Shown here in pieces: positions 8,311 through 16,625 of a stretch of DNA of 49,525 bases (positions are counted from its first letter, which is position 1; each line of letters opens with the position of its first letter). Position numbers and translations under genes: made by a program. The stretch spans positions 1 through 49,525 of the forward strand of contig JANXAM010000018.1 in NCBI GenBank assembly GCA_025062155.1. Direction: 5' to 3'. The DNA is from Gloeomargarita sp. SKYB120. Lineage in GTDB: Bacteria > Cyanobacteriota > Cyanobacteriia > Gloeomargaritales > Gloeomargaritaceae. A model generated the notes under the pieces. The model saw only the letters and a program-made list of their open reading frames with translations. It did no database searches and was not told the origin of the DNA.

Positions 8311-10329
8311 ATGTGGGCAAGCGGCACGCTCGTCGAATTTGAAACGGACGGCGGCACGCGTCTAGGGGTCATCCAACGCCCCGATGGCAAAAAAAACTGG
8401 ATTGCCAGCGATGCCCAGGGGCGTACCTACAGCATTCACCCCCGCCAGGTCAGTTTTGTGGTGTCCGACCGGGCCTACACCATCGCCGACATCCCTGACT
8501 TTGAACAGACGGCGGCGGCCTATACCGACCCGGAGGCCCTGGAGGTGGCCTGGGAGTTGCTCAGCGGCGAAAACCGGCTGGTGAATCCCGAGGAGTTGGC
8601 CCAATTGCTGTTTAACCAGACCGACCCTCCCTTGTGCTACGCCGCCCACCGCCTGCTCCGGCAAGACCGCATTTTTTTTAAACAGCGGGGCGAATACTAC
8701 GAACCTCGCTCGCCGCAACAGGTGCAGGAGCTGCGCCACCAGTTGCAAAAGGAAGCCCAAAAGCAGCAGGAACTCCAGGCATTCTACGACAAGGTCCGGC
8801 AAGCGCTAGCTGGGCAAGCCATAACCTGGACGCCGAAGGAGCGCCATGTCCTGGAACAACTGGAGCAGTTTGTTATCGTGGAGGGGCAACCCCCCCGTCC
8901 GGTAGCGGAATTGCTGACCCATCTGGAGCGGGCGGTCACGCCCTCGGCAGCGCGCGAGTTGCTGGTGGCGCTGGGGTGGTGGCACCCCCACGAGAATCTG
9001 GCGCTGCGCCGCAGTTCGGTGCCGACGACCTTCCCTGCTGATGTTTTGGAGGCGGCATCCATGCGTATCCACACCCCGCCCCCCGACCCAGATGCTCCCT
9101 GGCGTCAGGATTTGACGGGCCTGAAGGTCTATACGATTGACGACAGCAGCACCACCGAAATTGACGACGGCCTGAGCTGGGAGCGGTTGCCGGATGGCCG
9201 CGAGCGCCTTTGGATTCACATCGCCGACCCCTCCCGCTGGTTGACGCCGGGGGATGTGCTCGACCAGGAGGCCCGCCGTCGGGGCACGAGCGTCTATTTG
9301 CCCACAGGCGTCATCCCTATGTTTCCAGAGGCCCTGGCGACTGGCCCCATGAGCCTACAGCAGGGCCAGACCTGTTGCGCCCTTAGCTTTGCCGTGACCC
9401 TGGAACCGTCCGGGGCAATTGCTGACTACCAGATCATGCCCAGTTGGGTGCGGCCCACGTACCGGCTCACCTACGATGACGTGGATGAACTGTTGCCCCT
9501 GCAGGAAAGCAACGAAGGCGAGCTTTCCCATCTGTATCAGTGGGCGCAGCGGCGGTTGGCTTGGCGGTTGGCCCAGGGCGCGATTCAGATTCAGATGCCA
9601 GAGGCCCAGATCAAAGTCGTGGACGACCAGGTGGAGGTGCAGGTGCAACCACCGTCGCCCGCCCGGTTTCTGGTGGCGGAAATGATGATCCTGGCGGGGG
9701 AAGTCACCGCCCGTTACGCCCAAGCGGCGGGTTTGCCGATGCCCTTCCGGTCCCAGGCCCAGCCCGAGTTGCCGCCAGAGGAGGAATTGCTTCAGCTCCC
9801 CAGCGGTCTGGTGCGCACTTACGCGATTCGTCGCTGTTTGACCAAAAGCGAGGTCAGTATCACGCCGGGGCGCCACGCCAGTCTAGGATTGGACGCCTAC
9901 GTGCAGGCCACGTCCCCCATCCGGCGTTACGGCGACCTGCTGGCCCACTGGCAACTGAAGGCCCACCTGCGCGGCGAAGCGCCGATGTTTGATGCTGCGG
10001 AACTGCAAACCATTCTCCAGGGGGTGATGGCGGCCACTCAGGAAGCCAGCGCGGTGGAGCGTCAAACGAACCGCTACTGGAGTCTGGAGTACCTGCGTCG
10101 CCACAGTGACACCGTCTGGACGGCGGTGGTGTTGCGCTGGTTACGGGAGGAGGGGGATCTGGTGCTGGTGTTGCTAGAGGATTTGGGGCTGGAGTTGTCC
10201 ATGCGGGTGCAACGGTCGGTGAAGCTGGGGGAACAGCTCCAGGTTCAGGTTACCCACGTGGACCCCTACCGCGATGTCATCCACCTGCAGGAGGTGACCC
10301 ATCCCCAACCCAGTTCGGTCCTCCTATGA
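8311..10329 (+). CDS. Ribonuclease II/R family 3'-5' exoribonuclease
   Basis: A 672-aa exoribonuclease that would degrade RNA processively from the 3' end. The catalytic RNB domain starts near residue 273 with TIDDSSTTEIDDGLSW, which holds the metal-binding aspartates around 277-286. RNB motifs continue with HIADPSRW and ATSPIRRYGDL. A C-terminal S1-like domain is short. The N-terminal 60 residues form a small beta domain typical of the cyanobacterial RNase II-like enzyme rather than two full cold-shock domains. Start ATG 8311 has GGAGACG upstream. Confidence 0.9.
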   Translation: MWASGTLVEFETDGGTRLGVIQRPDGKKNWIASDAQGRTYSIHPRQVSFVVSDRAYTIADIPDFEQTAAAYTDPEALEVAWELLSGENRLVNPEELAQLLFNQTDPPLCYAAHRLLRQDRIFFKQRGEYYEPRSPQQVQELRHQLQKEAQKQQELQAFYDKVRQALAGQAITWTPKERHVLEQLEQFVIVEGQPPRPVAELLTHLERAVTPSAARELLVALGWWHPHENLALRRSSVPTTFPADVLEAASMRIHTPPPDPDAPWRQDLTGLKVYTIDDSSTTEIDDGLSWERLPDGRERLWIHIADPSRWLTPGDVLDQEARRRGTSVYLPTGVIPMFPEALATGPMSLQQGQTCCALSFAVTLEPSGAIADYQIMPSWVRPTYRLTYDDVDELLPLQESNEGELSHLYQWAQRRLAWRLAQGAIQIQMPEAQIKVVDDQVEVQVQPPSPARFLVAEMMILAGEVTARYAQAAGLPMPFRSQAQPELPPEEELLQLPSGLVRTYAIRRCLTKSEVSITPGRHASLGLDAYVQATSPIRRYGDLLAHWQLKAHLRGEAPMFDAAELQTILQGVMAATQEASAVERQTNRYWSLEYLRRHSDTVWTAVVLRWLREEGDLVLVLLEDLGLELSMRVQRSVKLGEQLQVQVTHVDPYRDVIHLQEVTHPQPSSVLL

Positions 10330-10451
10330 CGTGCCAAGGCCGCTTCGTAAAAATTTTTGGGAACGGTCCAGGAAGCCACAACTGCCTAGGTTAAAATCGA
10401 GGGGGTGGGGGGGGAGTCCGAAGGTTTTTCTCAGCGCGCGGGGAGCTAGGA
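10330..10451 (+). other. Spacer upstream of the cyclic-nucleotide-binding gene
   Basis: 122 bp that include a perfect AAAAATTTTT palindrome at 10348-10357, a possible -10 TAAAAT near 10392 and a G-rich tract just after it. The initiation context for the next gene is AGGAATG. Confidence 0.3.
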
Positions 10452-10913
10452 ATGAGCATTCATGCATCCGATTTGAGCCTAACGGACCGCTTGATGTTTT
10501 TGCGGGAAGTGCCGATTTTCCGGGGCATTGATGATTACGACTTTCTGCGGGACTTGGCGGTGGAAATGGTGGAGTTGCGTTTTCAAGCCGGAGAGACGAT
10601 TTTCGAGCGGGGGGACGTCGGGCAATTGCTTTACATCCTGTCGGAAGGGCAAGTGAAAATTCACATTGGTGATGTGGAGCTGGCTCGGTTGGAAGCGGGG
10701 GCCTATTTTGGGGAGATGTCCCTGTTTGACAGTGAGCCCCGCTCGGCATCCGTCACAGCCTTGACCCCCTGCACGTGCCTGTGTTTATCCCACTCCCAAA
10801 TGCAGGAGGCGATTCTCAACAACCCGGCCATTGCCCTGAACATCATCCAAAACCTTTGTCAGCGGATTCGCCGGCTCAACCAGTTGGTGAGCGTAGGGAC
10901 CTATGCCGGCTAG
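10452..10913 (+). CDS. Stand-alone cyclic-nucleotide-binding domain protein
   Basis: A 153-aa protein that is essentially one CRP-type cNMP-binding beta-roll. The phosphate-binding cassette FGEMSLFDSEPRSASVTAL spans residues 86-104, with the acidic and arginine positions needed for a cyclic nucleotide. No helix-turn-helix follows, so it is not a CRP-type DNA-binding regulator by itself; it probably acts through a partner. It overlaps the next gene, a cation efflux protein, by 11 nt, which suggests the pair is translated together and perhaps works together. Confidence 0.85.
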   Translation: MSIHASDLSLTDRLMFLREVPIFRGIDDYDFLRDLAVEMVELRFQAGETIFERGDVGQLLYILSEGQVKIHIGDVELARLEAGAYFGEMSLFDSEPRSASVTALTPCTCLCLSHSQMQEAILNNPAIALNIIQNLCQRIRRLNQLVSVGTYAG

Positions 10914-11793
10914 CCGGGGCGGGCAAGTCAAGCGAGTTCTCCGTATCGTATTGGGCTACAACCTAGCTGTATCCGGGGTGAAACTAGCCGTAGGATTTGG
11001 GACGGGTTCCTTGGCGATTCTGGCCGATGCCCTACATAGTCTCACCGATTGCCTGAGCAGTGTTGTGGGCTTGGTGGCGCAGAGTTGGGCCAAACCGGAA
11101 CCGGATCGGGAACACCCCTATGGTCACCAAAAGTTTGAGGCGGTAGGGGCGCTGGTGATTGCCGTGTTCTTGGGGGTAGTTAGTTTTGAGGTGATCCAAC
11201 AAGCTGTAGGGCGATGGATAGAACAAGCTCCCCCGCCGCGTTTTGGTCTAGCTGACATGGGGTTGCTGGCAGGGGTGCTGCTGGTGAATGGGGCGGTGAC
11301 TTGGTACGAGTACCGCGAAGGTCAACGCCTCGACAGCCCCATCCTGCGGGCCGATGCGCTGCACACCCTGGGGGATGTCTGGGTCAATGCGACCGTGCTA
11401 GTTGGCATGGCGGGCGTGCTCGCGGGATGGACCTGGTTGGACACCGCGCTGGCGATACCGGTGGCGGGACTGGTGCTCCACAGCGGCTGGCGGATTTTAG
11501 CGGCCAACTTGCCCTGGCTAGTGGACCGAATGGCGATTGCACCGGAGGCGATTGCCCGTGTGGCGACCCAGGTGCCTGGGGTCCACAGTTGTCACGACAT
11601 TGCGTCGCGGGGCTTGGTGGGACGGCAGGTGTTTATCGAACTGCACTTGGTGGTAACGGCCGCCGATTTGCGCACAGCCCATCAGGTGAGCGAACAGGTC
11701 GAAGCGCTGCTGCAAAAGCACTACGGCCCCGCGCGAGTCACCATCCACATCGAACCCAAGCGGGACGATTTGCCAGCGGGGTCAACCGATTGA
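10903..11793 (+). CDS. Cation diffusion facilitator (CDF) transporter
   Basis: A 296-aa membrane protein exchanging divalent metal (Zn, Fe, Mn or Co) for protons across the cytoplasmic membrane. Metal-site motifs are ADALHSLTD in helix 2 and ADALHTLGD in helix 5. The HPYGHQKFEAVGAL loop and the soluble C-terminal ferredoxin-like domain (GVHSCHDIASRGLVGRQVF) are standard. Metal choice cannot be read reliably. It follows the cNMP-binding gene with an 11-nt overlap. Confidence 0.92.
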   Translation: MPASRGGQVKRVLRIVLGYNLAVSGVKLAVGFGTGSLAILADALHSLTDCLSSVVGLVAQSWAKPEPDREHPYGHQKFEAVGALVIAVFLGVVSFEVIQQAVGRWIEQAPPPRFGLADMGLLAGVLLVNGAVTWYEYREGQRLDSPILRADALHTLGDVWVNATVLVGMAGVLAGWTWLDTALAIPVAGLVLHSGWRILAANLPWLVDRMAIAPEAIARVATQVPGVHSCHDIASRGLVGRQVFIELHLVVTAADLRTAHQVSEQVEALLQKHYGPARVTIHIEPKRDDLPAGSTD

Positions 11794-11822
11794 TACAGTA
11801 GAACCAAAGTGAGGACAAAACC

Positions 11823-12197
11823 ATGGCCACGGGTCCAGAGATGTGGTTGCAGCAGGGATTTCGGGCGCTGTTGGGGTGCGCCAGCACGGTGCTCGAGTGG
11901 GCGCAGGATGAGCAGAAGCGCCAGACCCAATGGCAACAGTGGCAGCAACTGGTGCAGGAGATGGTAGCCAAGGGGGAAAAGACAGAGGCGGAAGCGCGGG
12001 AATTCGTGGAACGCCTGTTGAATCGCAACGTGCCGCCCCGTCCGAGTTCACCACCGGTCGAGGTCACGATTCAGGAGGAGTCAACCCAAGTCCCCACGCC
12101 GACCCAGGCGGCAGCCCAGTTGCAGGAGCTGACCCAGGAGTTAGTGTCGTTGCGCGAGTCGTTGGAGCGCTCCCGTCCCAGCGATCTTGCCTCCTAA
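11823..12197 (+). CDS. Coiled-coil protein, phasin-like
   Basis: A 124-aa protein. It is largely alpha-helical: an N-terminal helix (MWLQQGFRALLGC), a Q/W/E-rich stretch QKRQTQWQQWQQLVQEMV, then AEAREFVERLLNRNV, a proline-rich linker (about 75-100) and a final heptad helix LQELTQELVSLRESLERS. This resembles the small phasin/PhaF-like coiled-coil proteins of cyanobacteria, but the match is by pattern only. It is preceded by the CDF gene at 29 nt and followed by the GH57 gene. Confidence 0.6.
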   Translation: MATGPEMWLQQGFRALLGCASTVLEWAQDEQKRQTQWQQWQQLVQEMVAKGEKTEAEAREFVERLLNRNVPPRPSSPPVEVTIQEESTQVPTPTQAAAQLQELTQELVSLRESLERSRPSDLAS

Positions 12198-12244
12198 ATC
12201 CCATCCTTTTGGTAGAGTGGGGGTAGTTTGCGTGGCCAAGGCCG

Positions 12245-14443
12245 ATGCCGCATCCCCTCTACATCGCCTTTATCTGGCACCAGCACCAACCCTTCTACAA
12301 AAGCTTGGTGACGGGGGAGTACCGGCTTCCCTGGGTGCGGTTGCATGGTACCAAGGATTACCTGGATTTACTACTGCGGCTGACCCGCTACCCCACCTTC
12401 CACCACACCATCAACCTAGTGCCGTCGCTGCTGGTGCAGATTGAGGACTATGCCCAGGGGCGGGCCATGGACCCTTACCTGGCGGTGAGCCTGAAACCGG
12501 CGGCGGACTTGAGCGAGTGGGAGCGCCACTTTGTGGTCACCAGTTTTTTTGACGCCCACCACCGCACCATGATTGACCCCTACCCCGGCTACCGACGCCT
12601 GTACGAGCAGATGCAAACCGAGGGGCGAGCCTGGTGCCTGGAAAACTGGTCGCTCCAGGATTTTGAGGATTTGCTGATGTGGCACAACCTGACCTGGCTA
12701 GACCCGCTGTTTCACGACCGCCCACAGGTGCAGGGTTGGTGGGAGCGCGGCGGTGGGTTTACCCTGGCGGACCGGCAGGCCCTGTGGCGGCTGCAGCGGG
12801 AGATTCTGGCTGAGATCATCCCGGCGCACCGGCGCTGGCAGGAGGCGGGCGTTATCGAACTTACCACCAGTCCCTACACCCATCCCATCTTGCCCCTGCT
12901 GGCGGATACGGCATCGGCGCGGGTGGCGGTTCCCGATTTGCCCTTGCCCCAACAGCGGTTCTGCTGGCCCCAGGATGTGGCCTGGCAGCTTGAGAAAGCC
13001 TGGGCCTATCACCAGCAGGTTTTTGGCCGGACGCCCCAGGGGTTGTGGCCGTCGGAGCAGGCGGTAAGCCCGGCGATTCTCGACCCCATTGCCCGCCAGG
13101 GGTTCCGGTGGTTGTGCAGCGATGAGGGGGTGTTGGCCGCCAGCCTGCGCCGCCCCATCCAACGGGACAGCCAAGGGCAGGTGACCGACCCGGATGTTCT
13201 CTACCGCCCCTATCGCCTCCAGACCGCCGCTGGCGAACTGGCGCTGGTGTTTCGGGACCACCGGCTGTCGGATTTGATTGGATTTTCCTACTGTCACTTG
13301 CCGGTGGAAACGGCGGTGGCGGATTTGGTGGGCCGGTTGGGGCAAATTCACGCCCAAGCCCAGGAGCAGACGACACCAGCGGACCCCTGGCTGGTGACGA
13401 TTGCCCTGGACGGGGAAAACTGCTGGGAGTACTACCCGCAGGATGGGGGGCCCTTCATCGAGGCCCTGTTGAGCGCCCTCAGCCAGGACGACCGGTTTTG
13501 TGGGGTGACGGTGTCGGAGTTTTTGGCCCAGTTTCCCCCTAAGGCAACCCTGGATTACCTGCACAGCGGTTCCTGGATCGAAGCCAGCTTCACTACCTGG
13601 ATCGGCGACCCGGTGAAGAATCGGGCCTGGGATTACCTGGGACAGGCGCGGGCGGCCCTGGCGGCAGTGGCCAACCCGCCAGCCATCGCATGGGAGGCCC
13701 TGGCGGCGGCGGAGGGGTCCGATTGGTTCTGGTGGTTCGGGGCGGGGCACAGTTCACGGCTGGACCCGGTGTTTGACGCCCTATTTCGGGAGCATTTGCA
13801 GGCGCTGTACCAGAGCCTGGGGCAACCACCGCCCCCTGCGTTGGACTACCCGTTGGAGCCCGAGCACTACCAGGGCGATTACCCGCCAGAGGGTCTCATC
13901 CAGCCAGTGATCGACGGACGCGGCGATGAGCAGGACTGGTCCCGCGCGGGCTTGGTACGGGTGGGGACGGCACGGGCGACCATGCACCAACGCCACCCCA
14001 TCGAGGCCATTCGCTACGGCGCTGACCACCTGCATTTCTACCTGCGGGTGGACTTTCAACCTGGATTTGTCCCGGCCAAGGCCGACTTCTCCAGCCTGCA
14101 CGTGGTCTGGTTCTACCCAGGCCAGGTGGGTCAAACCAGCCCAATTCCCCTGGCGGATGTCCCGGATGTGCCCCCCTGCAACTACCGCTTCCGGCATCAC
14201 CTGGGCGTCCACCTACGGGAGCGGTTCTGCTGGCTGGCGGTGGCGGGGGCGGGAGATACCTGGATTCCCCAGCCCACAGCAACCCAGATGGCCCTAGGGA
14301 ATTGTCTTGAAATTGCCGTGCCCTGGCGGGAGTTGCACGTAGCCCCTAACTGGTCGGTGTCTCTGCTGCTGGTGCTGGGTCAGACGGGCCAGTTTCGGGG
14401 ATACCTGCCGGAGCGGGGGCTGTTGAACCTTGCGGTGCCGTGA
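12245..14443 (+). CDS. Glycoside hydrolase family 57 protein
   Basis: A 732-aa cytosolic enzyme of the alpha-glucan-active GH57 family. The N-terminus carries IAFIWHQHQPFY (first conserved motif). The likely nucleophile is Glu271 in GLWPSEQAVS and the acid/base lies in IALDGENCWEYY (Asp389, Glu391). The last 150 residues form a beta-rich domain. Such proteins act on glycogen or maltodextrins as amylases or transferases; the exact reaction is not determined. The last 98 bp overlap the 3' end of the convergent hli gene. Confidence 0.88.
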   Translation: MPHPLYIAFIWHQHQPFYKSLVTGEYRLPWVRLHGTKDYLDLLLRLTRYPTFHHTINLVPSLLVQIEDYAQGRAMDPYLAVSLKPAADLSEWERHFVVTSFFDAHHRTMIDPYPGYRRLYEQMQTEGRAWCLENWSLQDFEDLLMWHNLTWLDPLFHDRPQVQGWWERGGGFTLADRQALWRLQREILAEIIPAHRRWQEAGVIELTTSPYTHPILPLLADTASARVAVPDLPLPQQRFCWPQDVAWQLEKAWAYHQQVFGRTPQGLWPSEQAVSPAILDPIARQGFRWLCSDEGVLAASLRRPIQRDSQGQVTDPDVLYRPYRLQTAAGELALVFRDHRLSDLIGFSYCHLPVETAVADLVGRLGQIHAQAQEQTTPADPWLVTIALDGENCWEYYPQDGGPFIEALLSALSQDDRFCGVTVSEFLAQFPPKATLDYLHSGSWIEASFTTWIGDPVKNRAWDYLGQARAALAAVANPPAIAWEALAAAEGSDWFWWFGAGHSSRLDPVFDALFREHLQALYQSLGQPPPPALDYPLEPEHYQGDYPPEGLIQPVIDGRGDEQDWSRAGLVRVGTARATMHQRHPIEAIRYGADHLHFYLRVDFQPGFVPAKADFSSLHVVWFYPGQVGQTSPIPLADVPDVPPCNYRFRHHLGVHLRERFCWLAVAGAGDTWIPQPTATQMALGNCLEIAVPWRELHVAPNWSVSLLLVLGQTGQFRGYLPERGLLNLAVP

Positions 14444-14714
14444 CGGCCATCTGCTTTGCCAAACCCACCGCGTAATACCCCAGCAGCGTCGCCACGGTAA
14501 ACGCCAGCAACAACAGCACCACCACCAGCGCCGGGCCACGACCGACGATGCCCATCTGGGCCAACTGGCCTTTGCCCGTGGTGATTTCCCCTATCACCAG
14601 GCAAACCATCCCAATCATGGCCAGGCGCCCGTTCCACTTCTCGGCGAAATGGGTAAATCCGAACGTCCCTTCTCCCGTCGGGTTCACATTCACCTTCTCC
14701 CAAAATCGCTGCAT
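14346..14714 (-). CDS. High-light-inducible (Hli/Scp) chlorophyll-binding protein with extra helix and C-terminal tail
   Basis: A 122-aa thylakoid protein. The chlorophyll-binding helix motif is clear: EKWNGRLAMIGMVCLVIGE (residues about 27-45). A second hydrophobic helix follows (VVVLLLLAFTVATLLGYY). The last 30 residues are Pro/Ala/Thr-rich and are encoded antisense to the end of the GH57 gene. Hli proteins protect photosystem assembly intermediates under excess light. Start ATG 14714 has a good ribosome site (TGGAGGTG). An HLR1-like box lies 31-46 nt upstream, matching light-stress control through RpaB. Confidence 0.85.
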   Translation of the reverse strand: MQRFWEKVNVNPTGEGTFGFTHFAEKWNGRLAMIGMVCLVIGEITTGKGQLAQMGIVGRGPALVVVLLLLAFTVATLLGYYAVGLAKQMAVTAPQGSTAPAPAGIPETGPSDPAPAAETPTS

Positions 14715-14744
14715 CCTTGCACCTCCACCCACTGTTCCTGAATT

Positions 14745-14760
14745 GTTACATTTTGTTAAG
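14745..14760 (-). promoter_or_regulatory. HLR1-like (RpaB-binding) direct repeat upstream of hli
   Basis: On the plus strand this reads GTTACATTTTGTTAAG. The HLR1 box is two (G/T)TTACA repeats separated by four bases, the first two A or T. Here the first repeat is exact and the second is GTTAAG, with matching spacing. HLR1 boxes bind the response regulator RpaB and control hli genes in cyanobacteria. Position just upstream of the hli start supports the call. Confidence 0.6.
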
Positions 14761-14787
14761 GATTTGTCCAGGCCAGCGTTGCCTAGC

Positions 14788-15030
14788 CTAATCCACTGGT
14801 TCGAGTTCCCCCGGCTGGAAATGGGCTTTGAATTTGGGGTCAAACTGTACGACGATGGGCAAGTTGGCGGTGAGCGGACGGCCCTGCCAGGTTTCGATGA
14901 CCTCCACGACCTGGCCCACTTGTCCCTGCAGGTCGTAGGGTTTGCCTTTGTGCTGGGGATGGTGGTACACCACCACGCGGGTTTTGACCCGTACCCTTTG
15001 ACCGACACGAAACGGAATTGCCTGACTCAT
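14788..15030 (-). CDS. ftrV: Ferredoxin-thioredoxin reductase, variable (alpha) chain
   Basis: About 80 aa forming the SH3-like barrel that clamps the catalytic FTR chain. The sequence FRVGQRVRVKTRVVVYHHPQ, then LQGQVGQVVEV, WQGRPLTANLPIVVQF and a terminal HFQPGELEPVD follow the family closely. With the catalytic subunit (not in this window) it passes electrons from ferredoxin to thioredoxin in light regulation. Start chosen at ATG 15030; an upstream GTG at 15066 would add 12 residues unlike the family. It lies between the kinase gene and hli on the same strand. Confidence 0.9.
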   Translation of the reverse strand: MSQAIPFRVGQRVRVKTRVVVYHHPQHKGKPYDLQGQVGQVVEVIETWQGRPLTANLPIVVQFDPKFKAHFQPGELEPVD

Positions 15031-15078
15031 GATGGTTAGTTGGGGTTGCTGTGTTGATCCTGACACGAAATGACCCCG

Positions 15079-16566
15079 TTAGCGTCCCGGTAACACGGGC
15101 TGGAGCGGTTCCTCCTCCGTTTCCGGCGAAGGGCTGGGTTCAGGTGTTGGTGCGAGCAACCGCAACTGCAAGCGGTAGGTGCCCTTCCCACCGCTAATGC
15201 GGATGCTGTACTGCCCCGCCTGGGTCAGGGGGTACTGGCCGTTAGTCAGCCTCTCACGCACCTGGCGGTCGGGGCCAATCAGCGCAGCGGTCACTGCGGC
15301 ATCGCTAGCCGTCAGGGCAATCGCCAGTTCCAGCGGAGCCGCACCAGGGTTCGCCGTAAAGGTGTACAGATGGGTCTCGGCTGGCTGCAACACCCGTTCG
15401 GTCGCAAACGTGCTGTTGGGCAACAACTCAATCCCGATGGTCTGGGTCGTTGGTTGAGGTGCAGGTGACGGCGAGGCGACGGGCGAAGGGGAAGGGGAGG
15501 CTGGTGGCTCCGGTTCAACGCGGCGCGCCCGCTGGCTGACCAGGGTCTGAAAGGGAATCGTGAGAAGGCCGATTACCACCAGCATGACTGCGGTAATCGC
15601 GCCGTATTTCAAAACAACGCTGTTGAACAGGGGTGGCGCTGCGATGCGGGTCGGCGGCGGCGACCGACGGATACCTGTAGCTGCTGGAGCTGCGGTGGTC
15701 ACGGCGGTAGCCCTGGTCGGTTGGGGCGTCGGCATGTCCAGCAGATGAAAACTGCGCAGGGCGCTTAGCACTTCACCGGCGTTGGCGTAGCGTTTGCTGT
15801 AGTGGTAGCGCACCATGCGGTCCAGCACCGTCGCCAGGGCATGGCTCACTTGCACCCCCGTTCGCCAGAGCAGTTCACCCGTCTGGGGGTCGCTCTCCAG
15901 TTGGCTCGGTTCTTTCCCCGTCAGGGCGCAAATCGCCACAATCCCCAGGCTGTAGATGTCGCTCGCGAATTGGGGTTTGCCCTGGGCCTGTTCCGCCGGT
16001 GCGTAACCAAGGGTGCCAATCGCCACGGTGGCCCCGGTGCGCTGCTGGGCGGCCGCTTGGGGGTCGCGAATCTCCTTGACGGCTCCAAAATCAATCAACA
16101 CCAGCTTGCCATCGGATTTGCGGCGGATCAGGTTGTCGGGTTTGATGTCCCGGTGGATCACGCCGTTGCGGTGGACAAAATCCAGGGTGGTCAGCACATC
16201 GGCCAGCATTTGCACCACCTTTTCCTGGGGCCAGGGTACCCCCCGCTGCAGTTCCTGGCTCAGGGGATGACCCTCAATAAACTCCTGCACCAGGTAAAAC
16301 TCGCCGTTTTCCTCGAAGTAGGCCAGCAGGGAGGGGATTTGGTCGTGCTTGCCCAATTTCTCCAAAATTTCAGCTTCGCTGTTGAACAGGCGGCGGGCGG
16401 TAGCAACCACAAATGGATCGCTGCTGTCGGGTTTGAGGTGCTTGACCACGCAGGCGGGTTGGCCTGGTCGCTGGGTATCGCGCGCCAAGTAGGTTGTACC
16501 AAATCCACCCGACCCCAGGACTTTCACCACCTGGTAACGCCCCGCCAACATGTCGCCTGGCCGCAT
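15079..16566 (-). CDS. Membrane-anchored Ser/Thr protein kinase with extracytoplasmic PPC-like domain
   Basis: A 495-aa Hanks-type kinase. From ATG 16566 (ribosome site GGGGGAGAC), the glycine loop GSGGFG is at 18-23, the ATP lysine near 42, HRDIKPDN at 138-145 and DFG at 159-161. A proline-rich linker, a membrane segment near 320-345 (GAITAVMLVVIGLLTIPF) and a Pro/Ser-rich stretch precede a beta-rich C-terminal domain (TERVLQPAETHLYTFTANPG) that resembles the pre-peptidase (PPC) fold. Targets are unknown. It heads a same-strand cluster with ftrV and hli. A longer frame to 16626 overlaps the divergent aroE promoter and is less likely. Confidence 0.9.
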   Translation of the reverse strand: MRPGDMLAGRYQVVKVLGSGGFGTTYLARDTQRPGQPACVVKHLKPDSSDPFVVATARRLFNSEAEILEKLGKHDQIPSLLAYFEENGEFYLVQEFIEGHPLSQELQRGVPWPQEKVVQMLADVLTTLDFVHRNGVIHRDIKPDNLIRRKSDGKLVLIDFGAVKEIRDPQAAAQQRTGATVAIGTLGYAPAEQAQGKPQFASDIYSLGIVAICALTGKEPSQLESDPQTGELLWRTGVQVSHALATVLDRMVRYHYSKRYANAGEVLSALRSFHLLDMPTPQPTRATAVTTAAPAATGIRRSPPPTRIAAPPLFNSVVLKYGAITAVMLVVIGLLTIPFQTLVSQRARRVEPEPPASPSPSPVASPSPAPQPTTQTIGIELLPNSTFATERVLQPAETHLYTFTANPGAAPLELAIALTASDAAVTAALIGPDRQVRERLTNGQYPLTQAGQYSIRISGGKGTYRLQLRLLAPTPEPSPSPETEEEPLQPVLPGR

Positions 16567-16625
16567 GATGTCTCCCCCAGCCTTAATCGCTATTATGACC
16601 GATAGTTCCCCCGTTGTCGGCGGCA

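Noticed and set aside
12698-13750. A 350-codon open frame antisense to the GH57 gene
   Set aside because: It is a GC-driven shadow: Pro/Gly/Arg-rich, without domains, and fully opposite to a gene with strong family motifs.
14795-14815. GGTTCGAGTTCCC resembles a tRNA T-arm
   Set aside because: It lies inside the ftrV coding end (ELEPVD) and no acceptor, D or anticodon arms can be built around it.
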